A stretch of 64,000 nucleotides of DNA from Halichondria panicea (taxonomy: Eukaryota; Porifera; Demospongiae; Suberitida; Halichondriidae): contig NC_087393.1 in the NCBI RefSeq assembly GCF_963675165.1, positions 2,981,502-3,045,501 of the forward strand, given 5' to 3'. Below the pieces are notes generated by a model. That model searched no databases and was not told where the DNA came from. It was given only the letters and a program-made list of their open reading frames with translations. Both the position numbers and the translations under genes were made by a program. Of this stretch, positions 10,325-22,675 are shown piece by piece (positions within the stretch are counted from its first letter, which is position 1; every line of letters starts with the position of its first letter).

Positions 10325-12130
10325 TGTTCATCATTCGGCAGGATTACTGCGAGTTTGGTTATTGGCCGAGTATAGGTTCCGTTAGTGGTTCTAATCGTTG
10401 CCACGCGTACTAAATTGTCTTTTCCTGGGTGAATTTCGAGAATCTTCATGGATTACAACTAAATCACCAGGTTGAATGTTTCGAGTGGGGTGCCGCCATT
10501 TGTTAAAGCGTCCAAGTTGGGAGATGTATTCTAAGGACCATTGCTTCCAGAAGTGTATGAGTAGAGACTTGCACAGCTGCCAACGCTTGAGGAGGGACCT
10601 GTGTGGGTGACTTCTGGGAGAGCTGTCAGTGGCTTCCCGGTGAGGAAATGACCAGGTGTGAGAGCTTCAATTCCATCATCATTATTAGGGAGTGGAATGA
10701 GAGGTCGACTATTGAGGCAAGCTTCAATTTGGGTCAAGAGGGTGGAAAGTTCTTCATACGTCAATTTTACATCACCTAGAATTCGTCAGTCTTTGTAGAT
10801 TTGACTGCTGCTTCCCAGATGCCGCCAAAGTGAGGTGGTGCTGGGGAATGAACTTCCAGTTAATCTTCTTATCACTGAGGTAGTGACTGACATTTTCTGG
10901 AGTGGATTGCATTTGTAGGAATTGGTAGAGATTCTTGAGTTCTCGAGCAGCTCCAACGAAGTTTGTGCCGTTATCACTCCAAATGAGCGAGGGGAGGCCG
11001 CGTCGAGAGATGAAGCGTTTCAGACACGCAATAAATGCGTCTGAGGTGAGGTCAGTTACTAATTCAAGATGGACTGCCTTCACTGTTGGAGAAACAAACA
11101 CACAGATGTAGGCTTTGACTACTGTGGGTTTACGAACGTGTCCATATTTGATCATCAAAGGACCAGCATAGTCAAGACTGAGCCAGGTGTGATCCTTTCG
11201 ATAGGGAGCATCTGAGGTTTGGGTCTTGCTGTGTACCTGCGGCAAATAATGCATTTCCTAGCAACTGATCTGACTACCTTACGTCCACCAACAATGTGAT
11301 AATGTCTGGATAGGGAGGCAGAGAGTAGAGTAGGACCTGCATGTAGTAGTCGCTGGTGTTCATGTCGTATCATCAAGTGGGTGAGAGGATGTTTTCCATG
11401 TAAAATGGCTGGGTGTCGAGTCGAGATTGATAGTTGGAGGTTTGAGAAAGTTGTTTTCTACCACCTACTCTGAGAATATCAGAATCATCAATAAATGGTT
11501 GCAGAGACAATAGTGAACTGGAGTTGGAGAAAGTTTGTTTTCTTTGGAGTGAATCCAGGTCAGCTGTGAAGTGAGTTGCTTGAATAACCAGTAATTTTCT
11601 GCTGCTTGCAATTCAGTGGTTGTGAGATGAGTCTTGATCCGTTCTGCTATATTCTTGGTTTGAGAATTTCGATTGAAACGAAGGGTCCAAGCAGTAACAC
11701 GTTTCAAGTAGTCATAACTTGAAAATTGATCCATAGGGATGATGGGTGAGTGAGTACAAGTAGTGACACTTCTTTTTCATCAATTTCAGATTTGTTTGGA
11801 GGGATTTCAGGCCAATTAGTTGGTGGTTCTTTAAGCCAAGTGGGTCCGTTCCACCAGAGAGAGTGATCAAGGAGTTCTGAGGGGTAGAGTCCTCTTGTCA
11901 GGAGGGATGAGATCGACTATGGTTGAGATTCTGTTTCCAACATATGTCTTGTAGCGTCTAGGACTTCCATCCAGCCAATTTAGTACAATTGTGCTGTCGG
12001 TCCAGGCATGTGTGAGTGAGAGGGGAATATTGAGTACTTGTCTGATATAGTCGAGCCAGTAGTTGAGCTCCACAGAACTCTAGGCGAGGGATAGTTAGCC
12101 GCTTGATGGGTGCCACCTTGCTCTTAGACA
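10325..12130 (-). pseudogene. pol: BEL/Pao RNase H end, integrase and DUF5641-like C-terminus
   Basis: Contains AWTDSTIVLNWL at about 12,005-11,970, the integrase zinc-binding part (CIICRR at about 11,255), the integrase core with LDYAGP (first Asp, about 11,180), WSDNGTNFVG (second Asp, about 10,975) and GGIWEAAVKS (Glu, about 10,820), then CLNSRPL and LTPGHFL at about 10,700-10,640, and a terminal block with WRHPTRNIQPGDLVVIHED at about 10,500-10,440. Each block is in a frame that breaks before the next, so at least four indels are present. The order is diagnostic for BEL/Pao integrase. Confidence 0.8.
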
Positions 12131-13857
12131 TCACCAAAGCAATGTGGGTACGGTGTCTGTGATGCGTAGATAGACTACAGCTGCATAAGCAAGTTCAGAA
12201 GCGTCCGAGAAACCATGGATTTCTGTTGAGAAGGGTTTGGACTTCTTGTCAAAGTAGCATCGGGGAATGGGTATCTGTGAGAGTAGGTGCAGTTCTGTTC
12301 TCCATTGTAGCCAGGCATCATGGACATGTTCAGGCACAGAGTCATCCCAGTCAACCTTTAGCTCCCATAGCTGCTGCATGAGAATCTTGGCTTGATAGTA
12401 GAGGGAGAAACCAACCTAGGGCATCAAAAGTCTTGGCAACATCTGAGACAATACCACGTTTCGTTAGAGTTTCCAGTGGTGTGGGAGAAGGTACAGACAG
12501 TTTGAATCCTTGGGAGCATTCCACTGAATTCCAAGTGTCTTTGTGTATTCTTCCGTCGAGGGCATTTCTTGAATAGACTTGGGGTCTTTGAGGTTTGCTG
12601 GCAAGTGCTGGATAGCTTGTAGATCGCTAGAGTTCCACTTTCTTAGGAGAAATCCTCCTGCAGAGAATAAGTCCTGGAGTTGCCGTTGAAGCTCAATAGC
12701 TTCTTGAACAGTATCAGCTCCTGTGAGTCCATCATCAACATGCTCTTGGCTGCAAGTGGGTATTCCATAGCGTGGTCGATAGCATTTTGCTTGACAGCCA
12801 TGTTAGCTGCAAATGAGGAAGCAGATACTCCGAAGGTGATGCGAGTCATCCTGAAGTCAAGCAGAGGGTCCTTTGGGTTGTTCCGCCACACAAAGCGATG
12901 GAGATCGCGATCGGCAGTGGTTAGTTCGATAGCCCGATACATTTTGCTAACGTCTGTGGTGAGAGCAATTCGATGTGTACGGAATCGAAGGAGAACATCA
13001 ATAAGAGGGGGGTGAATGGTAGGTCTGATTTGGCAGAGGCGTCAAATACAACTCGGAGTTTCGTTGTCGTACTTTCTTCTTTTCTCACAGCATGCATGGG
13101 CAAATAGAACGTTTCTTGAGAGGGTTTGTGCATGTCTGCTTCTGGTACACATTCAGCGTGTTTGAGATCCATGTTTGAGATCCATGACAGTAGCAAATTC
13201 ATCAAATTGATCCTTTGAGTGGAGAGATCGCTCGAGAGAGAGGAATCGGCGTACAGCAGATGATCTTGACTCTCCAAGAGGTTTTGTCCGAGGGTTTTTT
13301 GGAAGTGGTACGACAAATCTACCATCTTCACTTTTCTTGTGGGTTTCAGCAAAATGACGAACAACAGAGCGTTCTTCTGGTGAGTCTTCTGGTGAGTGAT
13401 TTGAGACATCTCTTGGGCATTCTTCAATTTCGCGGAGAATGTCGTCACCAGAGAGTGTGATTGCATGGTTAGCTGCAACATTGTCTGTTTTGCCAGTGAG
13501 TACCCATCCAAACTTAGTTTCAAAGGCAGTAGGCGTACCAGGGGGTCCATTCCGCCGGCCTTGCAACAGCACATCAGCGTAGACGTCTACTCCCAGGAGT
13601 ATGTCAATTTTGTTAGGTTGGCCGAAGTCGGGATCTGCAAGGTTGAGGTGACTCCATTTGGCATTTAAGTGCACAGGTTGAGCAGGTTGAGTGGGTAGAT
13701 CACAAGTGACACGTGGGACAATAATTGCAGATATTTGAAGCCTTTCAACGGGTGGGCACAGAGATGAGATTGACAAGGGAGATCCGCGAGACATACCAGT
13801 GATGCCAGAGATGCGAATGTTCTGAGTTGACAATGGTAGTTGGAGAGATTGAGCCAA
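12131..13857 (-). pseudogene. pol: BEL/Pao protease-RT-RNase H region
   Basis: Continues from the protease in pieces: DILLGVDVYADVL at about 13,600-13,560, then FGWVLTGK. RT follows, with KLRVVFDASAKS at about 13,065-13,030, FRMTRITFGVSASSFAANMA at about 12,860-12,800, and the catalytic VDDGLTGA motif at about 12,740-12,720 in a different frame from the block before it. RNase H is visible as FSDASELAYAAVVY at about 12,215-12,165. Frameshifts at 13,160-13,186 (13-bp tandem duplication) and near 12,745, plus others, inactivate it. RT would copy element RNA into DNA in cytoplasmic particles. Confidence 0.8.
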
Positions 13858-14481
13858 TCACTCGGATATGAATGAAGTAGAAGAGCCTGAGTCAAGTAGG
13901 CTGCGTGCTCGGACACAAGTGCCATCGGGTGCGTTTACAAACATTTGACAAGTCATGAGTAGTGTAGTTCCAGAGCCAGACTGAGCATAACCAGACTGAG
14001 CATAACTTGAGACCATTGGTGCTACTGCTAGAGCAGAAGATTCGGTAGAGGGAGGCTCTGACTGTTCTTTGTTTTCTGCAGACTCACGGTGAAGCAACGT
14101 GTGATGTGGCTTCTGGCATTTCCTGCAACGATTGTTGCTTCCGCAATTCTTTGCCTGGTTTGAGACAATTAAGACATACATTGCTTGAGCGGACAGTGGA
14201 CAACATCTTGTCGTGAGGGAGCAACTTGAACTGCGGACAAGCATACAAGGGATGTTTCTGAGTCTTACATATCGAACAATTAGGTGCATTTGGTGATTGT
14301 GAATTCGCCACAAAGGAGGCTGCTGATTTGGGAAATGGTTTCCGTATCTGGTGATGATGTCTTCTAGGTTCACTTGAGCAGGTTTTTGAGGAAGTATACT
14401 ATAGGAGTGAAAAAGTACTCGCACCCTATTGTTAAGGTTGTTAAGTGTATTCATGGCCTTAAATCTAACCTCATCTACCAC
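13858..14481 (-). pseudogene. gag: BEL/Pao gag C-terminal part and start of protease
   Basis: The fragment starts in mid-gag. Zinc-knuckle cysteines appear in two overlapping frames (CSICKTQKHPLYACPQF at about 14,280-14,230 and CRKCQKPHHTLLH at about 14,125-14,090), so there is a frame break between them. A spacer with a duplicated YAQSG segment follows; it comes from a perfect 15-bp tandem duplication at 13976-14005 and stays in frame. The protease active-site region LLDSGSSTSFI is at about 13,895-13,865. Gag would package the element RNA and the protease would mature the polyprotein; this copy cannot do either. Confidence 0.75.
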
Positions 14482-14490
14482 TGCACCAGC

Positions 14491-15589
14491 AGCCTCTTCA
14501 CTATGTGTAATCTATAATCATACATCCTTCCTCTGGTCCTCTGGTCTCGAGCTGCTCCTGTATGTTCTATAATTATGTTTATTCTATAATTATACTTATC
14601 ACTTCCTCACGGGTGACTGACGGTCTCTGCATATTAATCCTGCATCATCATGTAACCTTGTCATAATTATATAACTTCTGTGTTTTTCTTGTTGTATAGA
14701 GAAAGGTCATTGACAGATGAGGGGTAAGTCTCGATATCAGCTGTGAGTAGTTGTACTTAAATGTAAATATCTTTTGATTGGACCCGTGTGTAGATGAATG
14801 ACTGTGACTGAACTACAGTAGCTTTTCAGTGTTATCTCAGCAATTGAATAAAACTTACTGCTAAGCTATTAATTTTTCAAAAGTTATTGAAAACCAGTAA
14901 ATCATGACACTGTGAACATTTGTAACACGGATGGCCAGGATACCTTAACTGTACAAGATACTGTTTTATTACTCTAACACTATAACAATTTGCTGTTCTA
15001 TTAATCACCACAAACCCACCACCTTATCATTTTTGGATATGTTGTAGTTCAGTCATTCATCTACACACGGGTATCAACACCATTTAAGTACAACTACTCA
15101 TGGTAATCTACTCTCTAGACTGTACAGAGTCACACAGTGAGCCCGTCCTGGTCCATAGCGCTAGCTGCATGTCTGGCATACTTTTCAAGCACATCGACAC
15201 AAGCCTAGCACTGAGTAATAAAGATGCATGTCATTATAGAAACTATACTATAACACTAGAGCGAAAGCGGCGAGAGGCATTAGCAAGCGCACACTCGTTG
15301 TTATAATTGTAATTCCCACAATTCCCTGTGTATATTTGTTTTCACATACAGTCGAGTTGTCTGACGAGGTGACACTACATGAAGTACTTGTCAGCCGTTT
15401 ATTATCAGCCGTTTATGATAATAGTTTATTTTGTTTCTGTGCTTCCCTTTGTGAGTGTTCAATATGTTTGAGTGTTCACAGTGTGTGCGCTTTTGTGCAA
15501 GAGAAAAAAAGAGCTCGTTACTAAGGTTTGAATGAGGGGTCAAAGGTCGCGCCTACGGCAGCTCTTTTTACACTCAGTGACTGGCACGC
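14491..15589. other. Noncoding stretch
   Basis: No gene. A string near 14,990-15,030 (CACAAACCCACCACC) recurs at about 54,416-54,432 inside the nested transposon, with partly similar flanks. A BEL/Pao 5' LTR was looked for here and not found. Confidence 0.3.
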
Positions 15590-15800
15590 ACATAAAGATA
15601 CACTGCGCGCACGCACACACACACACACACACACTCCATCGACTCCCACCGTCCAACTCCCACCGTCCATCACAGCTGCATTCATCACAGAGAATACATT
15701 GTGGATGAGACCAGCAGATAGCTAAGCAAATCACCCCGGCTTCTGTATTCACTTCAACACACTGCTGGAGCCAGTACACTACGTAGCTAAGAGCACCATG
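15590..15800 (-). repeat. Dispersed TG-rich repeat, copy D (CA array)
   Basis: Inverted partial copy of the TG-rich family. The minus strand has a run with CAACACACTG relatives, TCATCCACAATGTATTCT as at about 44,246, and a (CA)n tract at about 15,613-15,634. Noncoding. Confidence 0.5.
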
Positions 15801-15867
15801 TACAAGCAGCATCGCTATAATCATACGCATACCTCTGAAGTACTACAGCCATAAGAGTACTACAGCC

Positions 15868-16113
15868 ATAAGCATCGTTGTTCTCACTGTCTAGCCATTC
15901 TCACTGTCTAGCTGCCCTAGAAGGTTGTACTACAAAGATCTTGTAGCCATTATCAAACGGTCACTTTTCTTTCGACAGTATTGCGTACCTCGAGGCAAGA
16001 TATTAAACAGATACCACGTGAAAGAGCTGCGTGGGCATAGCTCCAACACAGCGCCCAGATTTTTTGAAAATTATCACTACCGCTGCCGTCAGCTAAAGCC
16101 GGGAAAGGGTTAA
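15868..16113 (-). mobile_element. piggyBac-like MITE end, copy 2
   Basis: On the minus strand it starts TTAACCCTTTCCCGGCTTTA and then parallels the 5' end at 5,453, including CACGTGGTAT, CTCGAGGTACGC and a decayed start of the same N-terminal region (GGGCAGCTAGACAGTGAG). The TTAA is at 16,110-16,113. A short internal duplication containing TCTCACTGTCTAG lies near 15,875-15,910. No other end was found. Confidence 0.6.
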
Positions 16114-17426
16114 GGAAAGTTAAACACACTTTTTCATAATTAAAAATTTAATTATACTTTTATACTTTTTTGGCTAGAAATTTCACTGTCAACATTAATT
16201 GAAACACGAGTTATGGAGATGCTATTACTGTACCTGACGCTGGATTAACAGCAGGAGACTGCTCTGATATTTAATGATCGCTTGAATACAACACTTGACT
16301 CGGACTTTTGCTTTCTTCGGTTTATTCGGTTTATCTTCAAAACTTGGTCCATAAAACCTCATGACTCGAGGTGAAATAGTAACCCTTTTCTCAAATTCCA
16401 AGCAAGCATATCTTCCTCCAGGCCAATTGAACTTGCTTCAGTGTAAAGTTTTTTCCAACAACATCTCTTGCCACGCTGTTCCACGTCATCTGTGGTACTT
16501 GCTCGTGGATTCTCCGATGGCTGTCAATAGCCTGAACTCTGTAGTTTCAATATCAGCAACGAGTGCCATTGTCTGGTAAATCCACACACAGTACTGACTG
16601 ACAGGGTAAACATATCTAAACACACACATGCACAGTGATGACTAAAATAAAAAGGTCAAACTTTCCTGCTGACTCATCAATAATTCTCAATGGGTGTGGT
16701 CATGATAGTAGCTACATCATAAGTAATTTCTTAAGAGGGGGGGAATATGAGCCCCCTATTCCATACCCCTGGATCCGCCCCTGTGACATATGTCTTACCT
16801 ATTTACTTCCATAGTCATAGTGCCATGGCATCAAGTCATCCAAAATGTAATTGAGGAGCTCTTCGCCAACCATCGCCAAGGATTCACAGCACGAAATGTA
16901 TTCCGCCTGCAGCCTTTTCCAAGCCTTTTCCATCCATAAAATCCGCAAGGGGCAAGGAAAACATTCGTTCATTCCTACTAATGCAGGATAAGAGTCCAGC
17001 CATCCGCTACATAATACATCCGCTACATAATACCGATATAATTTTACAGGATGATAAATTTTACAATTTTACATACCTTCAAAATGTGTACTGGGTCTTC
17101 TCTTTCATACCAGATTCGGATTTGAATGGGACTCCTTCGCACAGTTGGATGATCTCTGTCTCCAGATATGTACTTCACTAGACCCATATACAACGGGGAT
17201 TTGTTAAAAGAGGAACAAACTCAAAATGTCCGCTAGGAAGATGGTCAGGGAGGGAAATCCCTAGTTCTGTTATGCTTGCTTCTCTTTTTTTGCGATTAGA
17301 AATGATGGAGTTCCACATTCAACAGAATGTTATCAAACTTTTATATTGCGAAACTGAAGCCAATAATAGTGACAGGGCCTACCCTTATGGAGCAAACTAA
17401 TTAATTGTATTTTATTGCTTTATTGC
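16114..17426. other. Noncoding stretch
   Basis: No supported coding sequence and no clear repeat ends. Confidence 0.3.
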
Positions 17427-18162
17427 TTAACCCTTTCCCCGTTTTAATTAAAAAAAGAAAATACAGAATAAATACAGTTTTTCTTTAAAAATTCATATAA
17501 TATCATGAACCATACATTGAAATGACTTGTAAATATTTCCTATAGGTAGCGCAGACCCCAGAGGTATCTTGACACCATCATCGTTACCTAGCAACTGACC
17601 ACCCCCCTAATTAGCGATTGTTTACAAACATTTACAATTATGTACACAAACAATATTGTATGAAGGCCGTGTTTTCAAGGAGACATGGTTCAAGCAGAAA
17701 CTTGTCTGTGAGGTCACATCGGCAGACGCCATTTTCCCGGGAAATGTTTTCTTCTACAAGTTCAATGGTGGCTCATGATGTCCACTGCCTAAATACAGTT
17801 ATACTGAAGCTATCAAAAAGCTACTCTAGACCCAGGAACTTAGTCGATCCCAAGAGCTTAGGTTCTTCAGGCTCTATATTTTCTAGCTTGAGGTAGTTTC
17901 TTATCTAGCTATGATCCCAGTCACTGTCCTCTCACTCAACAAGGCATTGTTCTCCTCACTGTCTAGCTGCCCTAGAACCTCACTGAGGTTGCACTAAGCC
18001 ATTATCAATTAGTCACATGCGGTCACTTTTCTTTCGTGCGAAGCGTACCTCGAGGCAAGATATTAAAGATACCATGTGAAAGAGCAGCATGTGCTGGTAC
18101 CTACAGCGCTAGCATGGACAAGTGCGGCCGGAAAAAGACGGCTTCAGCGGGGAAAGGGTTAA
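17427..18162. mobile_element. Complete piggyBac-like non-autonomous element, copy 3
   Basis: Bounded by TTAACCCTTTCCCCG at 17,427 and its inverse CGGGGAAAGGGTTAA ending at 18,162, giving 736 bp including TTAA on each side. From the 18,162 end it parallels copies 1 and 2 (CTCGAGGTACGC, GGGCAGCTAGACAGTGAG), so it is a deletion derivative of a transposase-bearing element. No intact ORF. TTAA target plus CCC termini fit piggyBac. Confidence 0.7.
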
Positions 18163-18688
18163 TTAAATAAAGCAGTGCTTAAGCTTCAATGTGCTTAAGC
18201 TTCACACCTTCCTACCCCATGCACCTTCCTACCCCCAAAATATTTTCGGGTGAAAGGGGGACAGTATTGACCTACCGCTTTGAGAAACTTATGTTCGAAG
18301 TTCTATCCGCATACAAAAACAGCATGAAAAAATTCAATGGCTGCCCCCTACTGCCCCTATACAAAAAAAATTTCGGATAAAAAATTTTTTTTTTAGTTAG
18401 AGGAGATATTGAAGTTACTTATGAAAGAAAACCAAAATCTAAAATCCTTAGCTCTAAATATTTTACTTTGTAGTGTACTGAACATATTAGTTTGCTCTAT
18501 CCTAGGCTTTCAATGCGGAGATTCAAGTTAAAGGTTGTCCCTGAACCCGAATGCTATGCTGTTGAGGGGGCGTGAGGGGGCGTGAGTGACAAAAATTCTG
18601 TGACAAAAATTCTGCTCGCTCACTACTTTTCCTTGACCCCCCCTTTCAGAAATTCTGCATCCGCCACTGTACGTTGCTATGGGCTCCA

Positions 18689-18725
<37 letters not shown>

Positions 18726-20339
18726 ACTCTGAGGCAGTGGGCAGGATGTCGTCAAGCTTTCTCTGGGCATAGCTGAGAACAACCTAGCTCCTCATAGCGC
18801 ATTACCTTGACCTTGAGAGAGGACACTGGCGACTAGGGGGCACAGAATACAGAATGATTAACCCACTAACAGACGAATTTAGTTAAGAATAGAATTTAGT
18901 TAAGTCATAAAAAAGGTGTTTGTATCAGACATCTCGAAAGCGGTAAAATCAGCTACCACCTAAGACTACCACCACAAAGCCCTTAATTGGGTTGCAGCTA
19001 GACTGTACAGTGTAAGAACACAGTCATAGAAGACTGGAGAGATCCCAGTCCTCTGGTTTCTCGTGAGAAGCTTCCAAGCGCGCTCGTTACCCATTACCAG
19101 CTGATGGGTTGTGAAATTGTCAAACAGTTTCCAGAGTGCAAGACGCGTACGATTACAGACCAATCAGATTTTATAGCCCTTATGTAATGCTTATGCAGCA
19201 AGCTGGTAACTCACTCAAAATAAGGCCTTCTACAAGTGATTGTGCGCATGTGCTCCGTTTGTAATCCCTCTCCCTTTCATAATTTGGGCACACGTAAGCG
19301 CGTCGCAAAATGTTTGGCTACGCTATACCGTATTTCGAGGGTATAATATTTCGATGTTCGCGGATTGAGCCTCTACCACGAAAATTTATACCCACGAAAA
19401 TATTTATATCTTTATTGAATAGTAGGACCTATCAACAATAAGAGGTGCCTCACCGTTAATAGGGCTAACGGTGTGGAGGTACAGCTGCATGTTGATGTGC
19501 GCATGCGTCGAATAATGTGAGAGTATTCCAACTGTGCTGCTAAAATAGTATAATGATAATTATTAGGTCCGTATAATTATTATTACCGATTATTACCAGA
19601 TTTCCAGGCGTGGCAGGACCGTAGAGACGGAGCCTAAAAATCACACCGGCATTGCACTGTCTTGAGTAGCCAAACTTCACACAGGAGTCACAGGTTTTTC
19701 ACAGCTGATTGGAGTTCATGTAATCATTATTTTTATACATTTTATTGTTACCGTTTTTGGAGTTAGCATAGCCAGGCATTGTGCTTTTTCGGACAGTCGG
19801 GCATACTTTCTTTGCACGAACGAATGAGAAACACAGAGATAGGTCTGGTATACCGTTGAATTCACCGTAAACCTATATACGAAATATAACAATTTTCATT
19901 CCTAGGGACCTTTACTCCTTTACTACCTCACCAATCAGAGCTCGCATGATGTTTTCATTAACAGATTTATAAGGTGCATGCATACTCGCTACTGATCATC
20001 ATCACGTAAACGTTGCTGGCTGGATGTCGTTAAAGCGAGTACTCTGGGACAGATTGATTCCAGGAAGAACAGTCGACAAGGAAACCATTGATATTGACAG
20101 TGACGTTTTGATCTGTAGCTCCCCCGTCCATCCTGCAGAGAACAACTGACAACTTTTATCAGAGCTTTTCCGTGCATTTTCTGAGCATTCTTGATTGCTA
20201 TGCAACAATAATTATAATTATACATAATATACTATAACAATTAATGTAAGCATTCGGTCTGCTGTAATACTTCAACTTGGCTGTGTTGTAACTAAATCTG
20301 ACCTTGAGGGGGGCCAGGTTTTGTGGTGGTAGTAGTATC
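18163..20339. other. Noncoding stretch with CA microsatellite
   Basis: A perfect (CA)n tract lies at about 18,690-18,720. Near 19,335-19,410 partly inverted strings (GAGGGTATAATATTTCG and ACGAAAATTTATACCCACG) look like a small eroded foldback element. A 41-codon frame at 20,023 (starting MSLKRVLWDRL) reads sensibly but has no other support. Confidence 0.35.
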
Positions 20340-21340
20340 TGACACTATTATGCGTGATACTATTATGTGTGTGTGCGTGTTGTGTGTGCGTGTGTGTGTG
20401 TATGTGCGTGTGCGGATATATAGTAGTGTGTTTGTGGGTGTGTTCTCAGGTGCATTAAGGACTGGGACCTTCAATTATTGCTGAATTTGCAAATTATAAG
20501 CCCTGCCCACACGGTTGCCATGGTTCCGCCCACGCGTTCATTACTTCAACGTACCACTCCCTTTTCATTTTGCAGTAATTCAGCTAGTTTAGAGAAGTGA
20601 CGTAGTCGGCGTTTAAAACACCCTCTAGTAAAGCTTGCGAGGCAATAGATGACTTCCATAAGCCTTCCTTAGCTGATTTATCCTTGTACTTTGTCAAAAA
20701 ATTGTTGACCGTGTCCCTGGGAAGCCTACTATCCAAGATGAGACTGCTACATCAAACAACTTTCTGTTATTTCTCCCTTGCAAAGACCAGGAGGGCTAAG
20801 CGCTAGAGTGAGTTGTTAGCTTAGATAGAACTAAGTATAATGAGCAGCAGCAATAGCTAGTAGACTTAGTGTTTAAACGCCGATTTTTCAATAGAAAAGT
20901 GAAATAGTGCTTCGACAAAACGGACCACCCCCACTGATCAATTAGTGGGCGGGGCTTCATTTTAATATTTTCCTAGAGAATGGAAGCCAGTGTTTCATTT
21001 CATCATAAAAGTTTTACACAGATTAATATACACAGTAAACAGCAGCAGGTTGAAGTGCCTCTTATAAATGTCTTTTTTATGTTGGTCCCAGTCCTTAATG
21101 CACCTGAGTTTGCCCCTGTGTGTGTGTGTGTGTATGTACGCCCTCTGTGCGTGCGGACAAAACACTATATATAGTAGTGTGTTTGTGTGTGTAGGTGTGT
21201 GTGTGTGCGTGGGCCCGTGTGTGTATGTGTATGTGTATGCCAGTGTGTATGTGTATGCCCCTGTGTCTGTGTGTGCGTGTGTGTGTGTGCGTGGGTGTTT
21301 GCCCGTGTGGCGTGCACTGGACCAAATGTAGAATTTCTTC
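20340..21340. repeat. Two TG arrays bracketing an inverted repeat
   Basis: TG-rich arrays lie at about 20,365-20,440 and 21,115-21,310. The string GGTGCATTAAGGACTGGGAC at about 20,450 is inverted at about 21,083-21,105. Both arrays are associated with TATATAGTAGTGTGTTTGTG. The roughly 600 bp between them has no gene. Confidence 0.55.
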
Positions 21341-21779
21341 ATGTAGGATTCGCACATGATATGTCTAATGTCTACTAAATTTCATATAAGTTGGAAATTA
21401 GAAATTTCATAGGATAGGGCGGAATTTCTGATATAGGAGGCTGTGTTGGAGGTCTGTGAATTTGGTTCAGTTTGTCATTGTTCTCGACATCTTTTCATTT
21501 CGCCTGCTGTCTAGTCTTACTTTGATTGCGCAAATTGCATTAGATACCCTTCATAAGCTAAGGAATAAACTTGATGGAATAAAAACTTGATGTGACCAAG
21601 CAACCACAAATTGTGTTGGCCTGATATCGATGCTGGGGGCCAGAATTTTTCTTCATCAAGGACGTACTTTTTTGCTCTCCTTGGTAAGTGAAGAAAGGGG
21701 AAAAATCAAAAAGGTACAACCATACAACCATGATTCATCAGATAAATGTACAGTTATGTAATGATTATACGCCTGTGTT

Positions 21780-22296
21780 TACAGATGATGAATCATCACA
21801 GTCTGAATTACAAGCAGCACAAATGAATATGAGTTCCAATTTGACCTAGGAATGAACAAACCATCGAACTCTTTGTTTATGAAGAACGCCCTCAGCTGAC
21901 GCAGTCTATGACATGTTTCCAGCAACATTTTCTGCATCTGGAAGGACGATTTCCTCAAGGTAACTTCTTAAAACAACTTTCAACTAAAAATAACATACTC
22001 TATTATTTGCAGATGCAAATGGATCTGTGGTTCAAATTTTCACTAGGAGTACCCACCGTTGGGATTTGTGCCTAGATTTCACAACCTATGATTTTCCCAC
22101 TGCCAACACATGTTGCAATGTCATCTATCATCTATCTTCCACTTCACTTGAAGAGCACCTCTGCTTTGGTATTCAAAATTCGACCGGTTTCGGAAAGTTT
22201 AACTGCCCTCATCATGTCACTTATATATTATTCTTGTGGTCTGGTCACTGGTCTGGTCACATCTCATTACTTGCAATTGTATTATTATTAATTTAA
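21780..22296 (+). CDS. Possible exon pair, unrecognised
   Basis: Two blocks read as protein: about 21,850-21,958 (NEQTIELFVYEERPQLTQSM ... HLEGRFPQ, followed by GTAAC) and about 22,014-22,210 (DANGSVVQIFTRSTHRWDLC ...) preceded by TTGCAG. The GT-AG spacing would give a 55-bp intron, similar in size to the introns of the integrase gene at 51-52 kb. I do not recognise the protein, and stops lie upstream of the first block. It may be a decayed gene. Confidence 0.25.
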
Positions 22297-22329
22297 TAAC
22301 GCATTCTAATTACAACAAGCATAATTAGC

Positions 22330-22675
22330 CATATTGGAGCAGGCTACAATTGTTGAGCAAAGAATTGCCTATGCATTGATATGCTTAGTTTGCACATACC
22401 TCTTTTCATACCTGCGCGTTAGAAACTCAAAGTTTTGAAATAGCGGTATTGAGAAACGCCCACTTAAAGATTGCTAAATTGGGAAAAGTAAGGTAATGGT
22501 GGCTGCTTAGACAAAGCGCCTTAGACAAAGCGCTTCGGTGGAACGCGTTGGATTCAGAGCATCAGATTTTACAGAGAGGTAGTAGAGATAGATTATACAC
22601 TGTAGTCTATAAATCTGGCTATTGCTCAATACCAATATCTGCTCCAATATGGCCTTTTTCCCAGAGCCTGTCACA
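22330..22675. mobile_element. Inverted, truncated copy of the MITE at 4,848
   Basis: The reverse complement matches the internal sequence of the 4,848-5,251 MITE (for example AGCAAAGAATTGCC, GCATTGATATGCTTAGTTTG, CCAATATCTGCTCCAAT). The right end keeps CCCAGAGCCTGTCACA followed by TA. The left terminal repeat is missing. A small duplication of TTAGACAAAGCGC lies at about 22,507-22,532. Confidence 0.7.

Larger units (their letters stand above)
10325..14490 (-). mobile_element. BEL/Pao LTR retrotransposon, degraded
   Basis: Domain order on the minus strand is gag zinc knuckles, aspartic protease (DUF1758 type), RT, RNase H, integrase and C-terminal DUF5641-like region. This protease and integrase architecture is characteristic of BEL/Pao. 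The 5' part of gag is missing and no LTR pair was found between 9.9-10.3 and 14.5-15.1 kb, so the copy seems truncated. Many frameshifts break the polyprotein; one near 13,160-13,186 is a perfect 13-bp tandem duplication. Confidence 0.85.

Noticed and set aside
14491-15100. 5' LTR for the BEL/Pao element
   Set aside because: Compared with 9.9-10.33 kb by eye; no repeated LTR-like block beyond chance AT-rich similarity.
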